Of a stretch of DNA of 64,000 nt, positions 18,396 to 27,434 are shown piece by piece (the stretch's first letter is position 1; each line of letters starts with the position of its first letter). The stretch is from contig JACAEF010000022.1 of assembly GCA_013388985.1 (NCBI GenBank), positions 62,001 through 126,000 on the forward strand. The letters run 5' to 3'. The notes under the pieces are model-generated. The model worked only from the letters and a program-made list of their open reading frames with translations. It made no database searches and had not been told where the DNA came from. Position numbers and translations under genes: made by a program. The DNA is from Rhodocyclaceae bacterium. Its GTDB lineage: Bacteria; Pseudomonadota; Gammaproteobacteria; Burkholderiales; Rhodocyclaceae.

Positions 18396-19985
18396 ATGCC
18401 AACCCCTGCCCGTTCCGTCCTCTATGTGCGCCTGCCCGTCTGGAAGATCTGGCCGGGGGGCGTGGTCTATCTGGCCGATTTCATCCACAAGCAGCGCCCG
18501 GACATCCGGCAGGAAATCCTCGATCTCGCGGTGATCCCGCCGCGCGAGCGCAAGGCGGCCCTGATCGATCGCATCCGCGCACTGCAACCCGACGTGGTGG
18601 CCTTCTCCTGGCGCAACATGCAGACCTTCGGGCCGCACCCGGAAAACGACGCGCTCGACGTGGTGATGAATTACGACCATTCGCCGAATCCGCTCAAGCG
18701 CCTTCAGGCGGCCTGGCAGGCGATCGGCATCATCGCCGACTACGCCGGACAGCGGCTGCGCAATCTCGGCTATCTGAAGCTGGTGCGCAGGCTCTCGCCC
18801 CGAACGCGCCTCGTCGTCGGCGGCACCGCGGTGTCGATCTTCGGCCAGTATGTCGCCGAGCGCTGCCCGACCGACACGGTCGTCGTCGTCGGCGAAGGCG
18901 AGGCCGCGATGCTGTCGATCGTCGATGGTGCCGAAGTTCCTGCCGGCCATCACTACTTCAAAGACGCCGAAGGCCTGATCCACCACCGTCCGGCCGAGGA
19001 AAACTTCGATCTGCGGCAGCTCACCGCGGTCGATTTTCCCTACCTCGAATCGATCTTCCCCGCCTTCCGGCAATACGTCGATGCGCCGAACGTCTCGATC
19101 GGCGTGCATACCAAGCGCGGCTGCCCGTTCCAGTGCCATTTCTGCCTCTACAACAAGATCGAGGGTGCGCAGCAGCGCTATCGCGATCCGGTCGAAGTCG
19201 CCAAGGAAGTCGAGACGCTCAACAAGCAGTATGGCGTCAAGCACATCTGGTTCACCGACGCGCAGTTCTGCTCGACCCGGCGCAGCATGACGCACGCCGA
19301 GGCGATCCTCGATGAAATGCTGGCGCGGGGAGTCGAGGTGCGCTGGACCGGCTATCTGCGCCTCAACTACATGACCCCGGCGATCGCGCGCAAGATGCTC
19401 GATTCCGGCCTGGAAAGCCTCGATCTGTCCTTCACCGGCTCGCAGGAGATGATCGAGAGCCTGACGCTCGGCTACGAACTCGAGCAGCAGATGGGCGCCT
19501 TCCGCTACTTCAAGGAGGCGATGACCGGCAAGCACGCCGATCTGAAGGTGAAGCTGTATCTGCCCCTGAATGCGCCGGGCGAGACCCCGGCGACGATGCG
19601 CGCGACGATGGCGCGCATCGAGGAACTCTACGCGCTGTTTGGCCGCGACAAGGTGCTGCCGTTCATCTTCTTCGTCGGCGTGCAGCCCAACACGCCAGTC
19701 GAGAAACGGCTGATCGCCAGCGGCTATCTGCCGAAAGACTACGACCCGCTGACGCTCAATCCCTTCATCATCAAGAAACTGCTCTACAACCCGCCACCGC
19801 TGGGCCGGCTGATCGGCCGCGCCTATCTCTCCGCGCTCGAATATTCGAGCAAGATGGACGACACCCACGGCGAATACGTCGGCCGCGCGACGATGGAAAT
19901 CCTCGACCGCGAGCTGCCGGCCGCCCCCGTGCCGTCCCGCCAGCGCCGACTTTTCTGGATCCTGCCCGCGTCGGAGCGTTCGTGA
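18396..19985 (+). CDS. B12-binding-domain radical SAM protein
   Basis: 529 residues. The N-terminal cobalamin-type Rossmann domain (to about residue 190, with LVVGGTAVSIFG) is followed by a radical SAM barrel with C243-x3-C247-x2-C250 (GCPFQCHFC). The class includes methyltransferases and ring-forming enzymes such as BchE and HpnP-type proteins; the substrate cannot be told, and no biosynthetic neighbour is present. It stands alone behind a 162-bp non-coding stretch. The last 15 residues ([10 protein letters not shown] and onward) come from an R1 copy. Confidence 0.8.
   Translation: MPTPARSVLYVRLPVWKIWPGGVVYLADFIHKQRPDIRQEILDLAVIPPRERKAALIDRIRALQPDVVAFSWRNMQTFGPHPENDALDVVMNYDHSPNPLKRLQAAWQAIGIIADYAGQRLRNLGYLKLVRRLSPRTRLVVGGTAVSIFGQYVAERCPTDTVVVVGEGEAAMLSIVDGAEVPAGHHYFKDAEGLIHHRPAEENFDLRQLTAVDFPYLESIFPAFRQYVDAPNVSIGVHTKRGCPFQCHFCLYNKIEGAQQRYRDPVEVAKEVETLNKQYGVKHIWFTDAQFCSTRRSMTHAEAILDEMLARGVEVRWTGYLRLNYMTPAIARKMLDSGLESLDLSFTGSQEMIESLTLGYELEQQMGAFRYFKEAMTGKHADLKVKLYLPLNAPGETPATMRATMARIEELYALFGRDKVLPFIFFVGVQPNTPVEKRLIASGYLPKDYDPLTLNPFIIKKLLYNPPPLGRLIGRAYLSALEYSSKMDDTHGEYVGRATMEILDRELPAAPVPSRQRRLFWILPASERS
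19929..19954 (-). repeat. R1 copy inside the radical SAM gene 3' end
   Basis: Perfect 26-bp R1, read in the host gene as VPSRQRRLF, 31 bp before the stop. Confidence 0.9.
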
Positions 19986-20025
19986 GAGCGGTGCCGGGCT
20001 ATCCGGCCGGCATTTGGAAACCCTG

Positions 20026-20159
20026 GCGAAACGCCGCGAGCGGTATGGGATGCAAGGCACAGGAGCGCAGGATGCGAGACATACCTGATGGGTAGGCGAG
20101 CATCCGAGCACCGCGCAACGCAGCAGACCGCCCGCGCAGCAAGTTTCGCAGGGGTTTCC
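20026..20159 (+). repeat. R3 structured repeat, copy E (before the tRNA)
   Basis: 134 bp with ends GGAAACCCTGGCGAAAC/GTTTCGCAGGGGTTTCC. The internal hairpin is TACC-tgatg-GGTA inside GGATGC/GCATCC. Its last T is the first base of the tRNA -10 element, so copy E forms the upstream half of the tRNA promoter. Confidence 0.85.
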
Positions 20160-20165
20160 TATAAT
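20160..20165 (+). promoter_or_regulatory. -10 element of the tRNA gene
   Basis: Perfect TATAAT, 10 bp before the tRNA 5' end. The -35 would fall inside repeat R3 copy E, where no good TTGACA is seen. Confidence 0.6.
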
Positions 20166-20175
20166 CGCCCGCGGC

Positions 20176-20252
20176 GGGCCTGTAGCTCAGTCGGTCAGAG
20201 CAGAGGACTCATAATCCTTTGGTCCTGGGTTCGAGCCCCAGCGGGCCCACCA
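20176..20252 (+). tRNA. tRNA with CAU anticodon, probably tRNA-Ile2 (alternatively elongator tRNA-Met)
   Basis: 77 nt including an encoded CCA. The cloverleaf is complete: acceptor GGGCCTG/CGGGCCC (one UG pair), D stem GCTC/GAGC, anticodon loop CTCATAA, and T arm with GGTTCGAGCCCC. The AATCCTTTGGTC region and C4-G69, C5-G68 pairs resemble the tRNA-Ile2 read by lysidine synthase TilS rather than tRNA-Met; I am not certain of this. Its 3' half is duplicated 101 bp downstream. Confidence 0.9.
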
Positions 20253-20268
20253 TCGATCTTGCCGCGGC
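20210..20268 (+). repeat. Direct repeat left copy (tRNA 3' half plus 16 bp)
   Basis: From the anticodon CAT through CCA and on to TCGATCTTGCCGCGG. Matches 20311-20369 with one substitution. See the att-like finding. Confidence 0.9.
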
Positions 20269-20310
20269 CACTGACGAGGGCCGCTGCGCCGCGTGTCAAT
20301 GAAGCAGTCC

Positions 20311-20369
20311 CATAATCCTTTGGTCCTGGGTTCGAGCCCCAGCGGGCCCACCATCGAGCTTGCCGCGGA
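20311..20369 (+). repeat. Direct repeat right copy: tRNA 3'-half remnant
   Basis: 59 bp identical but for one base to 20210-20268, without the 5' half of the tRNA, so it cannot be a functional tRNA. It resembles the second attachment site that integrases leave at tRNA 3' ends; only 42 bp lie between the copies and no integrase is present. Confidence 0.85.
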
Positions 20370-20406
20370 AAATCTCCTCATCCTGCAGCGGGAATACAAT
20401 GGCCGC

Positions 20407-21822
20407 ATGACCCAGCCGGCCGAGCCAGGCAGCCCTGCCCACCTCCACGACGTCACGGACGAGCTCAAGCGTCTGCGGGCCCGCCTCGATGGCGAGATCG
20501 CCACGCGCCACGGCGTGGAAAAGCGCCTGGCGGAGCTGCAAACGGCCTATGCGCGCTTCGTGCCGCCCCAGTTGCTCGAGCTCCTGGGCAAGGAAAGCAT
20601 CCTCGACGTCGACCGCGGCAACCAGGCCGAGAAGAAGATGACGATCCTGTTTTCCGACATCCGCGGCTTCGCCTCGCTGTCGGAACGCATGTCGCCGCAG
20701 CAGTGCTTCGACTTCATCAACGCCTATCTCTCCTTCATGGAGCCGGTGGTGCTCGCCCACGGCGGCTTCATCGACAAATACATCGGCGATTCGGTGATGG
20801 CGCTGTTTCCGGCGCGCGGCGACGATGCGCTGCATGCGGCGCTGGGTATGCTCGCCGAGCTCGAGCGCTTCAACGCCCGGCGCGAGGCCGGTCTCGCCGG
20901 CCTGCCCGAGGCGCGTCCCGATCAGCCGATCCGCATCGGCATCGGCCTGAATTCCGGGCTGCTGATGCTCGGCGTGATCGGCGGCAGCAAGCGCATGGAA
21001 GTCACCGTGATCAGCGACGCGGTCAATCTCGCCTCGCGCGTCGAGACGCTGACCAAGACCTGGCAGACGCCGATCCTCATCACCCAGCACACCTTGAACA
21101 GCATCCGTGATCCCAGTGACTTCTCGATCCGCTTCATCGACCGCGTGCGCGTGCGCGGCAAGCACCTGGCGCAGTCGATCTACGAGGTGTTCGATGCCGA
21201 TCCGGCGCCGCTCAAGGCCGCCAAACTCGCCAGTCTCGACACTTTCGAGGATGCGCTCGCGCATTACCATTTCCGCCGCCTGGAGGAAGCTCAGCGGCTG
21301 TTCGGCGAATGTCTCGAACACAATCCCGGCGACACGCCGGCGGCCATTTATTGGCAGCGCTGCCGGCACGCCAATCACGATCAGGCCGCAGCCTTCGAGA
21401 GCGACAGCCTCGCCGTCTGGCATCCGGAATATCTGCTCGATTTCGCCGGTCTCGACGAGATGCACCGGTTGATCTTCGATCACATCGTCGCGCTCGCCGA
21501 AGCGCTGCAAACGGGCGCAACCGCCCAGGCCGAGCAGTCGATCATTCGGCTCGTCGAGCTCACCTCCGAACACTTCGACACCGAGGAGCGGCTGATGGAG
21601 GCGCATGGCTATCCGCCTTCGCCGCGCGCCGAGCATCAGCAGCAGCATCTGAAATTCAGCGCGTTCCTGGCCGCTCTGCGCACCGAGATCGCCGCCGGCC
21701 GCACCTCGCCGCTGCGCCTGGCCTTTCGCTGCCAGTTCCTGCTGCTCGACTGGTTCATCAGCCACATCAGCATCACCGACCGCCACCTCGAACGGTTCCT
21801 GTCGGCGCGGCTGGCTACATAA
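20407..21822 (+). CDS. Class III nucleotide cyclase fused to a hemerythrin domain
   Basis: 471 residues. After a short coiled coil comes a class III cyclase domain (residues about 75-260) with ILFSDIRGFASLSERM and FIDKYIGDSVMALF (the two metal Asp) and ISDAVNLASRVE (transition-state Asn/Arg). A linker with TPR-like character precedes a C-terminal bacteriohemerythrin domain (about 335-465). Its di-iron ligand motifs are visible: DEMHRLIFDHI, HFDTEERLMEAHGYP, HQQQHLKF and LLDWFISHISITDRHL. cAMP or cGMP output would be controlled by O2 or redox state of the iron centre. The upstream tRNA is transcribed in the same direction. Confidence 0.85.
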   Translation: MTQPAEPGSPAHLHDVTDELKRLRARLDGEIATRHGVEKRLAELQTAYARFVPPQLLELLGKESILDVDRGNQAEKKMTILFSDIRGFASLSERMSPQQCFDFINAYLSFMEPVVLAHGGFIDKYIGDSVMALFPARGDDALHAALGMLAELERFNARREAGLAGLPEARPDQPIRIGIGLNSGLLMLGVIGGSKRMEVTVISDAVNLASRVETLTKTWQTPILITQHTLNSIRDPSDFSIRFIDRVRVRGKHLAQSIYEVFDADPAPLKAAKLASLDTFEDALAHYHFRRLEEAQRLFGECLEHNPGDTPAAIYWQRCRHANHDQAAAFESDSLAVWHPEYLLDFAGLDEMHRLIFDHIVALAEALQTGATAQAEQSIIRLVELTSEHFDTEERLMEAHGYPPSPRAEHQQQHLKFSAFLAALRTEIAAGRTSPLRLAFRCQFLLLDWFISHISITDRHLERFLSARLAT

Positions 21823-21903
21823 CGCCGCAACGCCGACCTCGGGCCAGCCACGGTCGATGGGCCACCAGAGGCAGCGGTCGGCAAGCAAGGCGTTCCACGC
21901 TAA
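21820..21903 (+). repeat. R4 dispersed repeat, copy 2
   Basis: 84 bp running from the cyclase TAA stop to the TAG stop of the converging DUF45-type gene. It begins TAACGCCGCA and ends CGTTCCACGCTAA, like copy 1 at 416-488. Confidence 0.7.
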
Positions 21904-22646
21904 ATCAGTGGTAACGCCGCACCCTCGTGCTTGAGCCGTGCGCGCGCCGCGCGCCAGTCGGTATAGAGCCCTTCCACGACCCGCCAGAAGCGCGGGCCGT
22001 GATTCATCTCGACGAGATGCGCGACTTCGTGGGCGATGACGTAATCGATCGTCGCCGGGGCGAGATGGATCAGCCGCCAGTTGAGCCGGATGCCGCTCTT
22101 GCGGCTGCAGCTGCCCCAGCGCGTGCGTGCCGAGCTGAGCGCCAGCGGCGGCGCCGTCTGGCCGATCCGCGCTGCCATCTCGACGAGCCGAGGCTGGAAG
22201 TGTTCGAGGGCGCGCCGCTGCAGGGCGCGCCTTGCCAGCGCGGCGAGATCCGCATCGGGCCGCGCGGCGAGCCAGAGCTCCTGCCCGTGCCAGTAGCCGC
22301 GATTGGCGCCGCGGCTCACGCGCACGCAGACCTCGCCGCCCAAGAGCGGCAGGCGCACGCCGTCATGGATCGGCAGATGGCGGCGCGCCCCGTGGGCCGC
22401 GAAGGCCGCGAGCTTCTCCAGCACCCAGGCGCCATGCTGCTGGATGAAGGCTTCGATCTCCGCGAGCGGGAGGCTGCGCGGCGCGCCGACGGCAAGGCCG
22501 CGCTCGTCGATGCGCATCGACAGCCGGCGGCGGTCGCGCCGCAGCGTGTAGGCGACGATGCGGCCGGCGATGAGGAGGTGGCGCGGCCGGAGCGGCTGGG
22601 CGTCATGCGGGGGGAGTTGGCGGAACAGTTCGAGCTGGTCGGGCAT
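21900..22646 (-). CDS. YgjP/DUF45-type zinc metallopeptidase (M48-like)
   Basis: 248 residues. The DUF45 signature is complete: RTRWGSCSRKSGIRLNWRL, then IDYVIAHEVAHLVEMNHGPRFW with the HExxH zinc site and a downstream His. The family is of uncertain substrate. Start ATG 22644-22646 (MPDQLELF) shares one base with the stop of the upstream gene (TGATG), so they form a pair. The stop is provided by the edge of repeat R4. Confidence 0.88.
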   Translation of the reverse strand: MPDQLELFRQLPPHDAQPLRPRHLLIAGRIVAYTLRRDRRRLSMRIDERGLAVGAPRSLPLAEIEAFIQQHGAWVLEKLAAFAAHGARRHLPIHDGVRLPLLGGEVCVRVSRGANRGYWHGQELWLAARPDADLAALARRALQRRALEHFQPRLVEMAARIGQTAPPLALSSARTRWGSCSRKSGIRLNWRLIHLAPATIDYVIAHEVAHLVEMNHGPRFWRVVEGLYTDWRAARARLKHEGAALPLI

Positions 22647-23113
22647 CAGGCCAGGGAAAACAGATCGTCGGCGGCCGTGGAAGTCTGTTCTGCCAGTGCC
22701 CGAGCGAGCGCCTGCTCGATGACGGGCAGCGGCTGCTCGATCAGGCGCCAGTGGCAGCGCAGCACGTCGCCCTCGCGGCGCGCCCAGTCGCCGTGACGGC
22801 TGAAACTCAGCATGACTCGGCAAGGGTGCCGTCCCGCCAGCGCCGACTTTTGCGCCAGGCTTTGCAGGATGCGCTGCGCCTCGTCGCGCAGCCAGGCTTC
22901 CGCCATGTCGCGGATCTGCCGTGGGCTCGCGCCCGGCGGCAGCGGCAGGTGCAACTCCTCGCCGACCCGCTCGGGCGTGCGCCGGTCGGTGTCGAGCCGC
23001 AGCGTGAGCCAGCCGCCGAGATAGGCGACGCGGCCGCCGGCGCACCAGCGCGCATCGGGTTCCGGGGGCGCGGCGTCAAGCCGCAGACTCAGTTGCGGGC
23101 CCGGCTTCGGCAT
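22646..23113 (-). CDS. DUF45-like pseudoenzyme without the zinc site
   Basis: 155 residues. The C-terminal part aligns with the next gene product: VMLSFSRHGDWARREGDVLR with HWRLIEQPLPVIEQALARAL corresponds to SARTRWGSCSRKSGIRLNWR and LIHLAPATIDYVIAHEVAHL. The HExxH has become ALARALAEQ, so no zinc can bind. The middle (QKSALAGRHPC) is an R1 copy read in frame. It probably acts as a partner or regulator of the active peptidase. The ATG (MPKPGPQL) lies 38 bases inside the end of plsC. Confidence 0.65.
   Translation of the reverse strand: MPKPGPQLSLRLDAAPPEPDARWCAGGRVAYLGGWLTLRLDTDRRTPERVGEELHLPLPPGASPRQIRDMAEAWLRDEAQRILQSLAQKSALAGRHPCRVMLSFSRHGDWARREGDVLRCHWRLIEQPLPVIEQALARALAEQTSTAADDLFSLA
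22826..22851 (-). repeat. R1 copy inside the DUF45-like pseudoenzyme gene
   Basis: Perfect 26-bp R1, translated on the minus strand as KSALAGRH, the same frame as in bkdB. Confidence 0.9.
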
Positions 23114-23831
23114 GGCGGTAACGTTGAGGGCTGATGCGGCGCATTTCGGCGTCGATCCAGCTTTCCGCGAGGGCATTCACCTCGCCCGCGCTGCGGCCGG
23201 CGGTGTCGATCGGCGGGCCGATGCTCACGGTCACGGTGCCCGGCCGTTTGATGAACGCCTTGCGCGGCCAGCATTCGCCGGAATCGTGCGCCACCGGCAC
23301 GGCCGGGACGCCGGCCGCGACGGCGAGCATCGCGCCGCCGATCTTGAACGGACGGCTCGTCCCGGGCGCCACGCGGGTGCCTTCGGGAAAGACCACGACC
23401 GAATAGCCTTCCGCGAGGCGGCGCTTGCCACGCTCGACGACCTGCTTGAGCGCCGCCTTGCCGGCACTGCGATCGATCGCGACGAAGGGCATCAGCTTCA
23501 TGCCCCAGCCGAAGAAGGGCAGCCAGTTGAGTTCGCGCTTGTAGACGAAGGCGGTGAGCGGGAAGATCAGCTGCAGCGCGAAAGTCTCCCAGGCCGACTG
23601 ATGCTTGGACAGGATCACGCAGGGCACGGCCGGCACGTTCTCGCGGCCGACGATGCGCATCTCGATGCCGAGCAGATGCTCGGTCAGCCACATCACGAAG
23701 CGCACCCAGGGCATCACGAACAGGCGGCGCTGCCGCGCCGGCAGCCAGAACACCAGCAGCAGGGCGGCGACGATCAGCACGATCGTCACCGTCATCACCA
23801 GCATGAACAACGTCGAGCGCAGCAGGTTCAT
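23076..23831 (-). CDS. plsC: 1-acyl-sn-glycerol-3-phosphate acyltransferase
   Basis: 251-residue inner-membrane enzyme making phosphatidic acid. An N-terminal membrane helix (LFMLVMTVTIVLIVAALLLV) is followed by the acyltransferase motifs SKHQSAWETF (H-x4-E in place of H-x4-D, which is common in this group), VVFPEGTR and PVAHDSGECWP. ATG 23829-23831. It lies between gmhB (13 bp upstream) and the DUF45 pair in one minus-strand operon. Confidence 0.93.
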   Translation of the reverse strand: MNLLRSTLFMLVMTVTIVLIVAALLLVFWLPARQRRLFVMPWVRFVMWLTEHLLGIEMRIVGRENVPAVPCVILSKHQSAWETFALQLIFPLTAFVYKRELNWLPFFGWGMKLMPFVAIDRSAGKAALKQVVERGKRRLAEGYSVVVFPEGTRVAPGTSRPFKIGGAMLAVAAGVPAVPVAHDSGECWPRKAFIKRPGTVTVSIGPPIDTAGRSAGEVNALAESWIDAEMRRISPQRYRHAEAGPATESAA

Positions 23832-23844
23832 TGCGCAGGCCTCG

Positions 23845-24387
23845 TCAGGCAGTGAGCTTCTGCACGGCGGTGGCCAGATCGGGAAACACCAGCGTGTGGC
23901 TCGGCAACGCGGCATCCCGCTCGGTTTTCCGGCCCTTGCCGGTCAGCACCAGGATCGGCTGCGCACCCACCGCCACCGCGGATTCGAGATCGCGCAAGGA
24001 ATCGCCCACCACCGGCACGCCGGCGAGGCTGACGTTGTAGCGCGCGGCGATCTCCTTCAACATGCCGGGCTTGGGCTTGCGGCACTCGCAGTGATCGGCA
24101 TTGGTGTGCGGGCAGAAGAAGATGGCGTCGATCGTGCCGCCGACGGTGGCGGCGGCCTTGATCATCTTCTCGTGGATCGCATTCAGCGTGTCCATGTCGA
24201 ACAGGCCGCGGCCGATGCCGGACTGGTTGGTGCACACCACGACGCGGTAGCCCCACTGGTTCAGCCGCGCGATCGCTTCGAGACTGCCGGGGAGGGGGAT
24301 CCATTCGTCCGGCGACTTGATGTAGAGATCGGAGTCCTGGTTGATGACGCCGTCGCGGTCGAGGATGATCAGCTTCGTCGCGGGCAT
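23845..24387 (-). CDS. gmhB: D-glycero-beta-D-manno-heptose 1,7-bisphosphate 7-phosphatase
   Basis: 180-residue HAD phosphatase of ADP-heptose synthesis for lipopolysaccharide core. It has the DRDGVIN nucleophile motif, TNQSGIGRG, the zinc-finger-like CPHTNADHCECRKP specific to GmhB, and VGDSLRDLESA. ATG 24385-24387 (MPATKLIILDRDG). It follows glyS by 5 bp; glyQS-gmhB-plsC is a recurring betaproteobacterial order. Confidence 0.96.
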   Translation of the reverse strand: MPATKLIILDRDGVINQDSDLYIKSPDEWIPLPGSLEAIARLNQWGYRVVVCTNQSGIGRGLFDMDTLNAIHEKMIKAAATVGGTIDAIFFCPHTNADHCECRKPKPGMLKEIAARYNVSLAGVPVVGDSLRDLESAVAVGAQPILVLTGKGRKTERDAALPSHTLVFPDLATAVQKLTA

Positions 24388-24392
24388 GGGGC

Positions 24393-26495
24393 TCAGGCGG
24401 ACAGGCGCGAGAGATCGGCGACGCGGTTCATCGCCTGGTGCAGGGTTGCCAGGAGGCCCAGGCGATTGGCACGCAGGGCCGCATCCTCGACATTCACCAT
24501 CACCTCGTCGAAGAACTGGTCGACCGGCGCCTTCAAGGCAGCCAGCCGTGCCAGCGAGGCGGTGTAGTCGCCCAGCTCGAACAGCGCGTCGGCTTCCGGC
24601 TTGATCGCGGTAAGCGCGGCAAACAGCGCGCGCTCGGCCTCGGCGCTGAAGAGGGCGGGATCGACCGTCGCCGCCACCGTCCCTTCCGCCTTCTTGAGGA
24701 GATTGCCGACGCGCTTGTTGGCGGCGGCGAGGCTCGCGGCCTCGGGCAATGCGGCGAAGGCGCGCACCGCGGCGAGCTGTCGGGGCACGAGGTCGAGGCG
24801 GACCGGGCGCATGCAAAGCACGGCATCCACTTCCTGCGCCGTGTAGCCTTGCTCGCGCAGCAGGCTGGCCAGCCGCTCGAAAACGAAGGTTTCGAGCTCG
24901 GCCTGCGCAGCGCCGAGCAGGCCTTTGGGGAATACCGCGAACGCGTCATTCACGAGCCCGTCGAGCGGCAGGGCGATCTCCTTCTCGATCAGCATGCGGA
25001 CGACGCCCAGCGCATGGCGCCGGAGCGCGAAGGGGTCCTTGTCGCCGGTCGGCTGCTGGCCGATGCCAAACATGCCGGCCAGCGTCTCCAGCTTGTCGGC
25101 GAGCGCGACACAGAGACCGACATCGCCGCGCGGCAGGGCGTCGCCGGCGAAACGCGGCTTGTAGTGATCCTCGATCGCATCGGCGATCTCGGTGGGCTCG
25201 CCATCGTGCAGCGCGTAATAACGGCCCATGATGCCCTGCAGCTCGGGGAACTCGCCGACCATGTCGGTGAGGAGATCCGCCTTCGCCAGCACCGCCGCGC
25301 GGTCGGCAGCATTCGCCAGCGCCTCGCCGCCGAGCTTGTCGCCGATCGCGCGCGCCAGCGCAGCGACGCGCTCGACCCGCTCGCCCTGGCTGCCGAGCCT
25401 GTTGTGATAGACGACCTTCGCCAGCCCCGGGATGCGATCCATCAGCGACTTCCTGCGGTCCTGGTCGAAGAAGAACTTCGCGTCGGCGAGCCGCGGGCGC
25501 ACCACGCGCTCGTTGCCGCCGATCACCGCCGAAGGGTCGTCCGGCCGGATGTTGCTGACGACGAGGAACTTGTTCGTGAGCTTTCCTGCGCCATCGAGCA
25601 AGGGGAAGTACTTCTGGTTGGCCTTCATCGTCAGGATCAGGCACTCCTGCGGCACCTCCAGAAACTCCTTTTCGAACTGGCAGACCAGCACGTTGGGCCG
25701 CTCGACCAGCGCCGTCACCTCGTCGAGCAAGGCATCGTCCGCGATCGGCTGCAAGTCTTCCTTCAGGGCGGCGTCCATGAGCTGGCGTGCGATCTCGGCG
25801 CGTCGGGCGGCGAAACTGGCGATCACCGCGCCCTCTTCCTCCATCTGCCGCGCGTAGCCGTCGGCCTCGCGGATGACGACGGGGTTCTTCTTCGCCTCGA
25901 AGCGATGGCCCTGCGTCTCGCGCCCGGCCGAGAGACCCAGCAATGACACCGGCACCACCTCGGCGCCATGCAAGGCGACCAGCCGGTGCGCCGGCCGCAC
26001 GAAATGCACGGTGGTCCAGCCATCCTGCAACTGATAGCTCATCACCTTCGGGATCGGCAGGGCAGCCACCGCCGCTGCGAGCGCCGCCTGCAAGCCTTCC
26101 TGCAGAGTGGCGCCGGGCACGACGCTGTCGAGGAACAGGGCCTCGGCCTTGCCATCCATCTGGCGCTTGAGCGAGGGCACGACCGAGGCATCATGTCCCA
26201 GCGCGGCAAGCTTTTTGAGTAGCGCGGGAGTGGGGTTGCCATGGACGTCGAGGCCGACGGCGACCGGCATGAGTTTTTGCTGCACGGCTTTGTCGGCCGC
26301 CTTGGCGGCGACATTCGTCAGATGCACCGCGAGACGGCGCGGCGAAGCATAAGGCGTGAGCGTCGTTTCATCGACCAGCCCGGCGGCCCTGAGCTTTTCG
26401 GCCAGCGTCGCGGCGAAGGCATCGCCGAGTTTTTTCAGCGCCTTCGGCGGCAGCTCCTCGACGAACAGTTCAACGAGCAGATTCTTCGTCGTCAT
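24393..26495 (-). CDS. glyS: Glycyl-tRNA synthetase beta subunit
   Basis: 700 residues, usual length for GlyS. The N-terminus [19 protein letters not shown] and the segment [22 protein letters not shown] are diagnostic. It supplies tRNA-binding and HD-like domains to the alpha2-beta2 enzyme. Its ATG overlaps the glyQ stop (ATGA), so subunits are made in a fixed ratio. Confidence 0.98.
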   Translation of the reverse strand: MTTKNLLVELFVEELPPKALKKLGDAFAATLAEKLRAAGLVDETTLTPYASPRRLAVHLTNVAAKAADKAVQQKLMPVAVGLDVHGNPTPALLKKLAALGHDASVVPSLKRQMDGKAEALFLDSVVPGATLQEGLQAALAAAVAALPIPKVMSYQLQDGWTTVHFVRPAHRLVALHGAEVVPVSLLGLSAGRETQGHRFEAKKNPVVIREADGYARQMEEEGAVIASFAARRAEIARQLMDAALKEDLQPIADDALLDEVTALVERPNVLVCQFEKEFLEVPQECLILTMKANQKYFPLLDGAGKLTNKFLVVSNIRPDDPSAVIGGNERVVRPRLADAKFFFDQDRRKSLMDRIPGLAKVVYHNRLGSQGERVERVAALARAIGDKLGGEALANAADRAAVLAKADLLTDMVGEFPELQGIMGRYYALHDGEPTEIADAIEDHYKPRFAGDALPRGDVGLCVALADKLETLAGMFGIGQQPTGDKDPFALRRHALGVVRMLIEKEIALPLDGLVNDAFAVFPKGLLGAAQAELETFVFERLASLLREQGYTAQEVDAVLCMRPVRLDLVPRQLAAVRAFAALPEAASLAAANKRVGNLLKKAEGTVAATVDPALFSAEAERALFAALTAIKPEADALFELGDYTASLARLAALKAPVDQFFDEVMVNVEDAALRANRLGLLATLHQAMNRVADLSRLSA

Positions 26496-27409
26496 GCCGC
26501 TTTCTCCATCTTCGCCAGCACTTCGGCGGCATGTTCCTTCGGCGCCATCGGGAAGCCGAGCCGCGCGCGCGATTCGAGATAGCTCTGCGCGACGCTACGG
26601 GCCAGGTTGCGGATGCGGCCGATGTAGGCGGCGCGCTCGGTCACCGAGATCGCCCCGCGCGCGTCGAGCAGGTTGAAGGTGTGCGCGGCTTTGAGCACCT
26701 GTTCATAGGCCGGCAGCGCGAGTTTTTGCTCCATCAGGTATTTCGCCTGCTTCTCGTGCGCGGTAAAGGCGGTGAGCAGGAAGTCGACGTCGCTGTGCTC
26801 GAAGTTGTAGGCCGACTGCTCGACCTCGTTCTGGTGGAACACGTCGCTGTATTTCAGGCCCGGCGCATAGACGAGGTCGAAGACGTTCTCGACGCCCTGC
26901 AGATACATCGCCAGGCGTTCCAGCCCGTAGGTGATCTCGCCGGTGATCGGTTTCACGTCGATGCCGCCCACCTGCTGGAAATAGGTGAATTGCGTGATCT
27001 CCATGCCGTTCATCCACACTTCCCAACCGAGGCCCCAGGCGCCGAGGGTCGGGTTCTCCCAGTCGTCCTCGACGAAGCGCACGTCGTTCTTCGTCAGATC
27101 GAAGCCGAGCGCCTCCAAGGAACCCAGATACAGGTCGAGGATGTTCTCCGGCGCGGGCTTGAGCACGACTTGATACTGGTAGTAGTGCTGCATGCGGTTC
27201 GGATTCTCGCCGTAGCGGCCGTCCTTGGGCCGGCGCGAGGGCTGCACGTAGGCAGCCTTCCACGGCTCGGGACCGAGCGCGCGCAGGAAGGTGGCGGTAT
27301 GCGAGGTGCCGGCGCCGACTTCCATGTCGTAGGGCTGCAGGAGCGCGCAGCCCTGCTTGTCCCAGAAGTCCTGCAGGCGCAGGATGATTTGTTGGAATGT
27401 AGGTTTCAT
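26492..27409 (-). CDS. glyQ: Glycyl-tRNA synthetase alpha subunit
   Basis: 305-residue class II catalytic subunit that activates glycine. The start [20 protein letters not shown], then [19 protein letters not shown] and [19 protein letters not shown], are nearly invariant in the family. ATG 27407-27409. It is separated from lnt by 25 bp, so lnt transcription may run on into glyQS. Confidence 0.98.
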   Translation of the reverse strand: MKPTFQQIILRLQDFWDKQGCALLQPYDMEVGAGTSHTATFLRALGPEPWKAAYVQPSRRPKDGRYGENPNRMQHYYQYQVVLKPAPENILDLYLGSLEALGFDLTKNDVRFVEDDWENPTLGAWGLGWEVWMNGMEITQFTYFQQVGGIDVKPITGEITYGLERLAMYLQGVENVFDLVYAPGLKYSDVFHQNEVEQSAYNFEHSDVDFLLTAFTAHEKQAKYLMEQKLALPAYEQVLKAAHTFNLLDARGAISVTERAAYIGRIRNLARSVAQSYLESRARLGFPMAPKEHAAEVLAKMEKAA

Positions 27410-27434
27410 GGATTTTTTCGCGGAAAGCCAAATT

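Noticed and set aside
20311-20353. Second tRNA gene
   Set aside because: Only the 3' half from the anticodon on is present; no D arm and no 5' acceptor strand.
23726-23752. R1-like sequence inside plsC (protein ARQRRLFV)
   Set aside because: The peptide looks like the R1 product in the radical SAM gene, but the DNA matches R1 poorly (GGCGGCGCTGCCGCGCC), and similar residues are expected in this Arg-rich loop.
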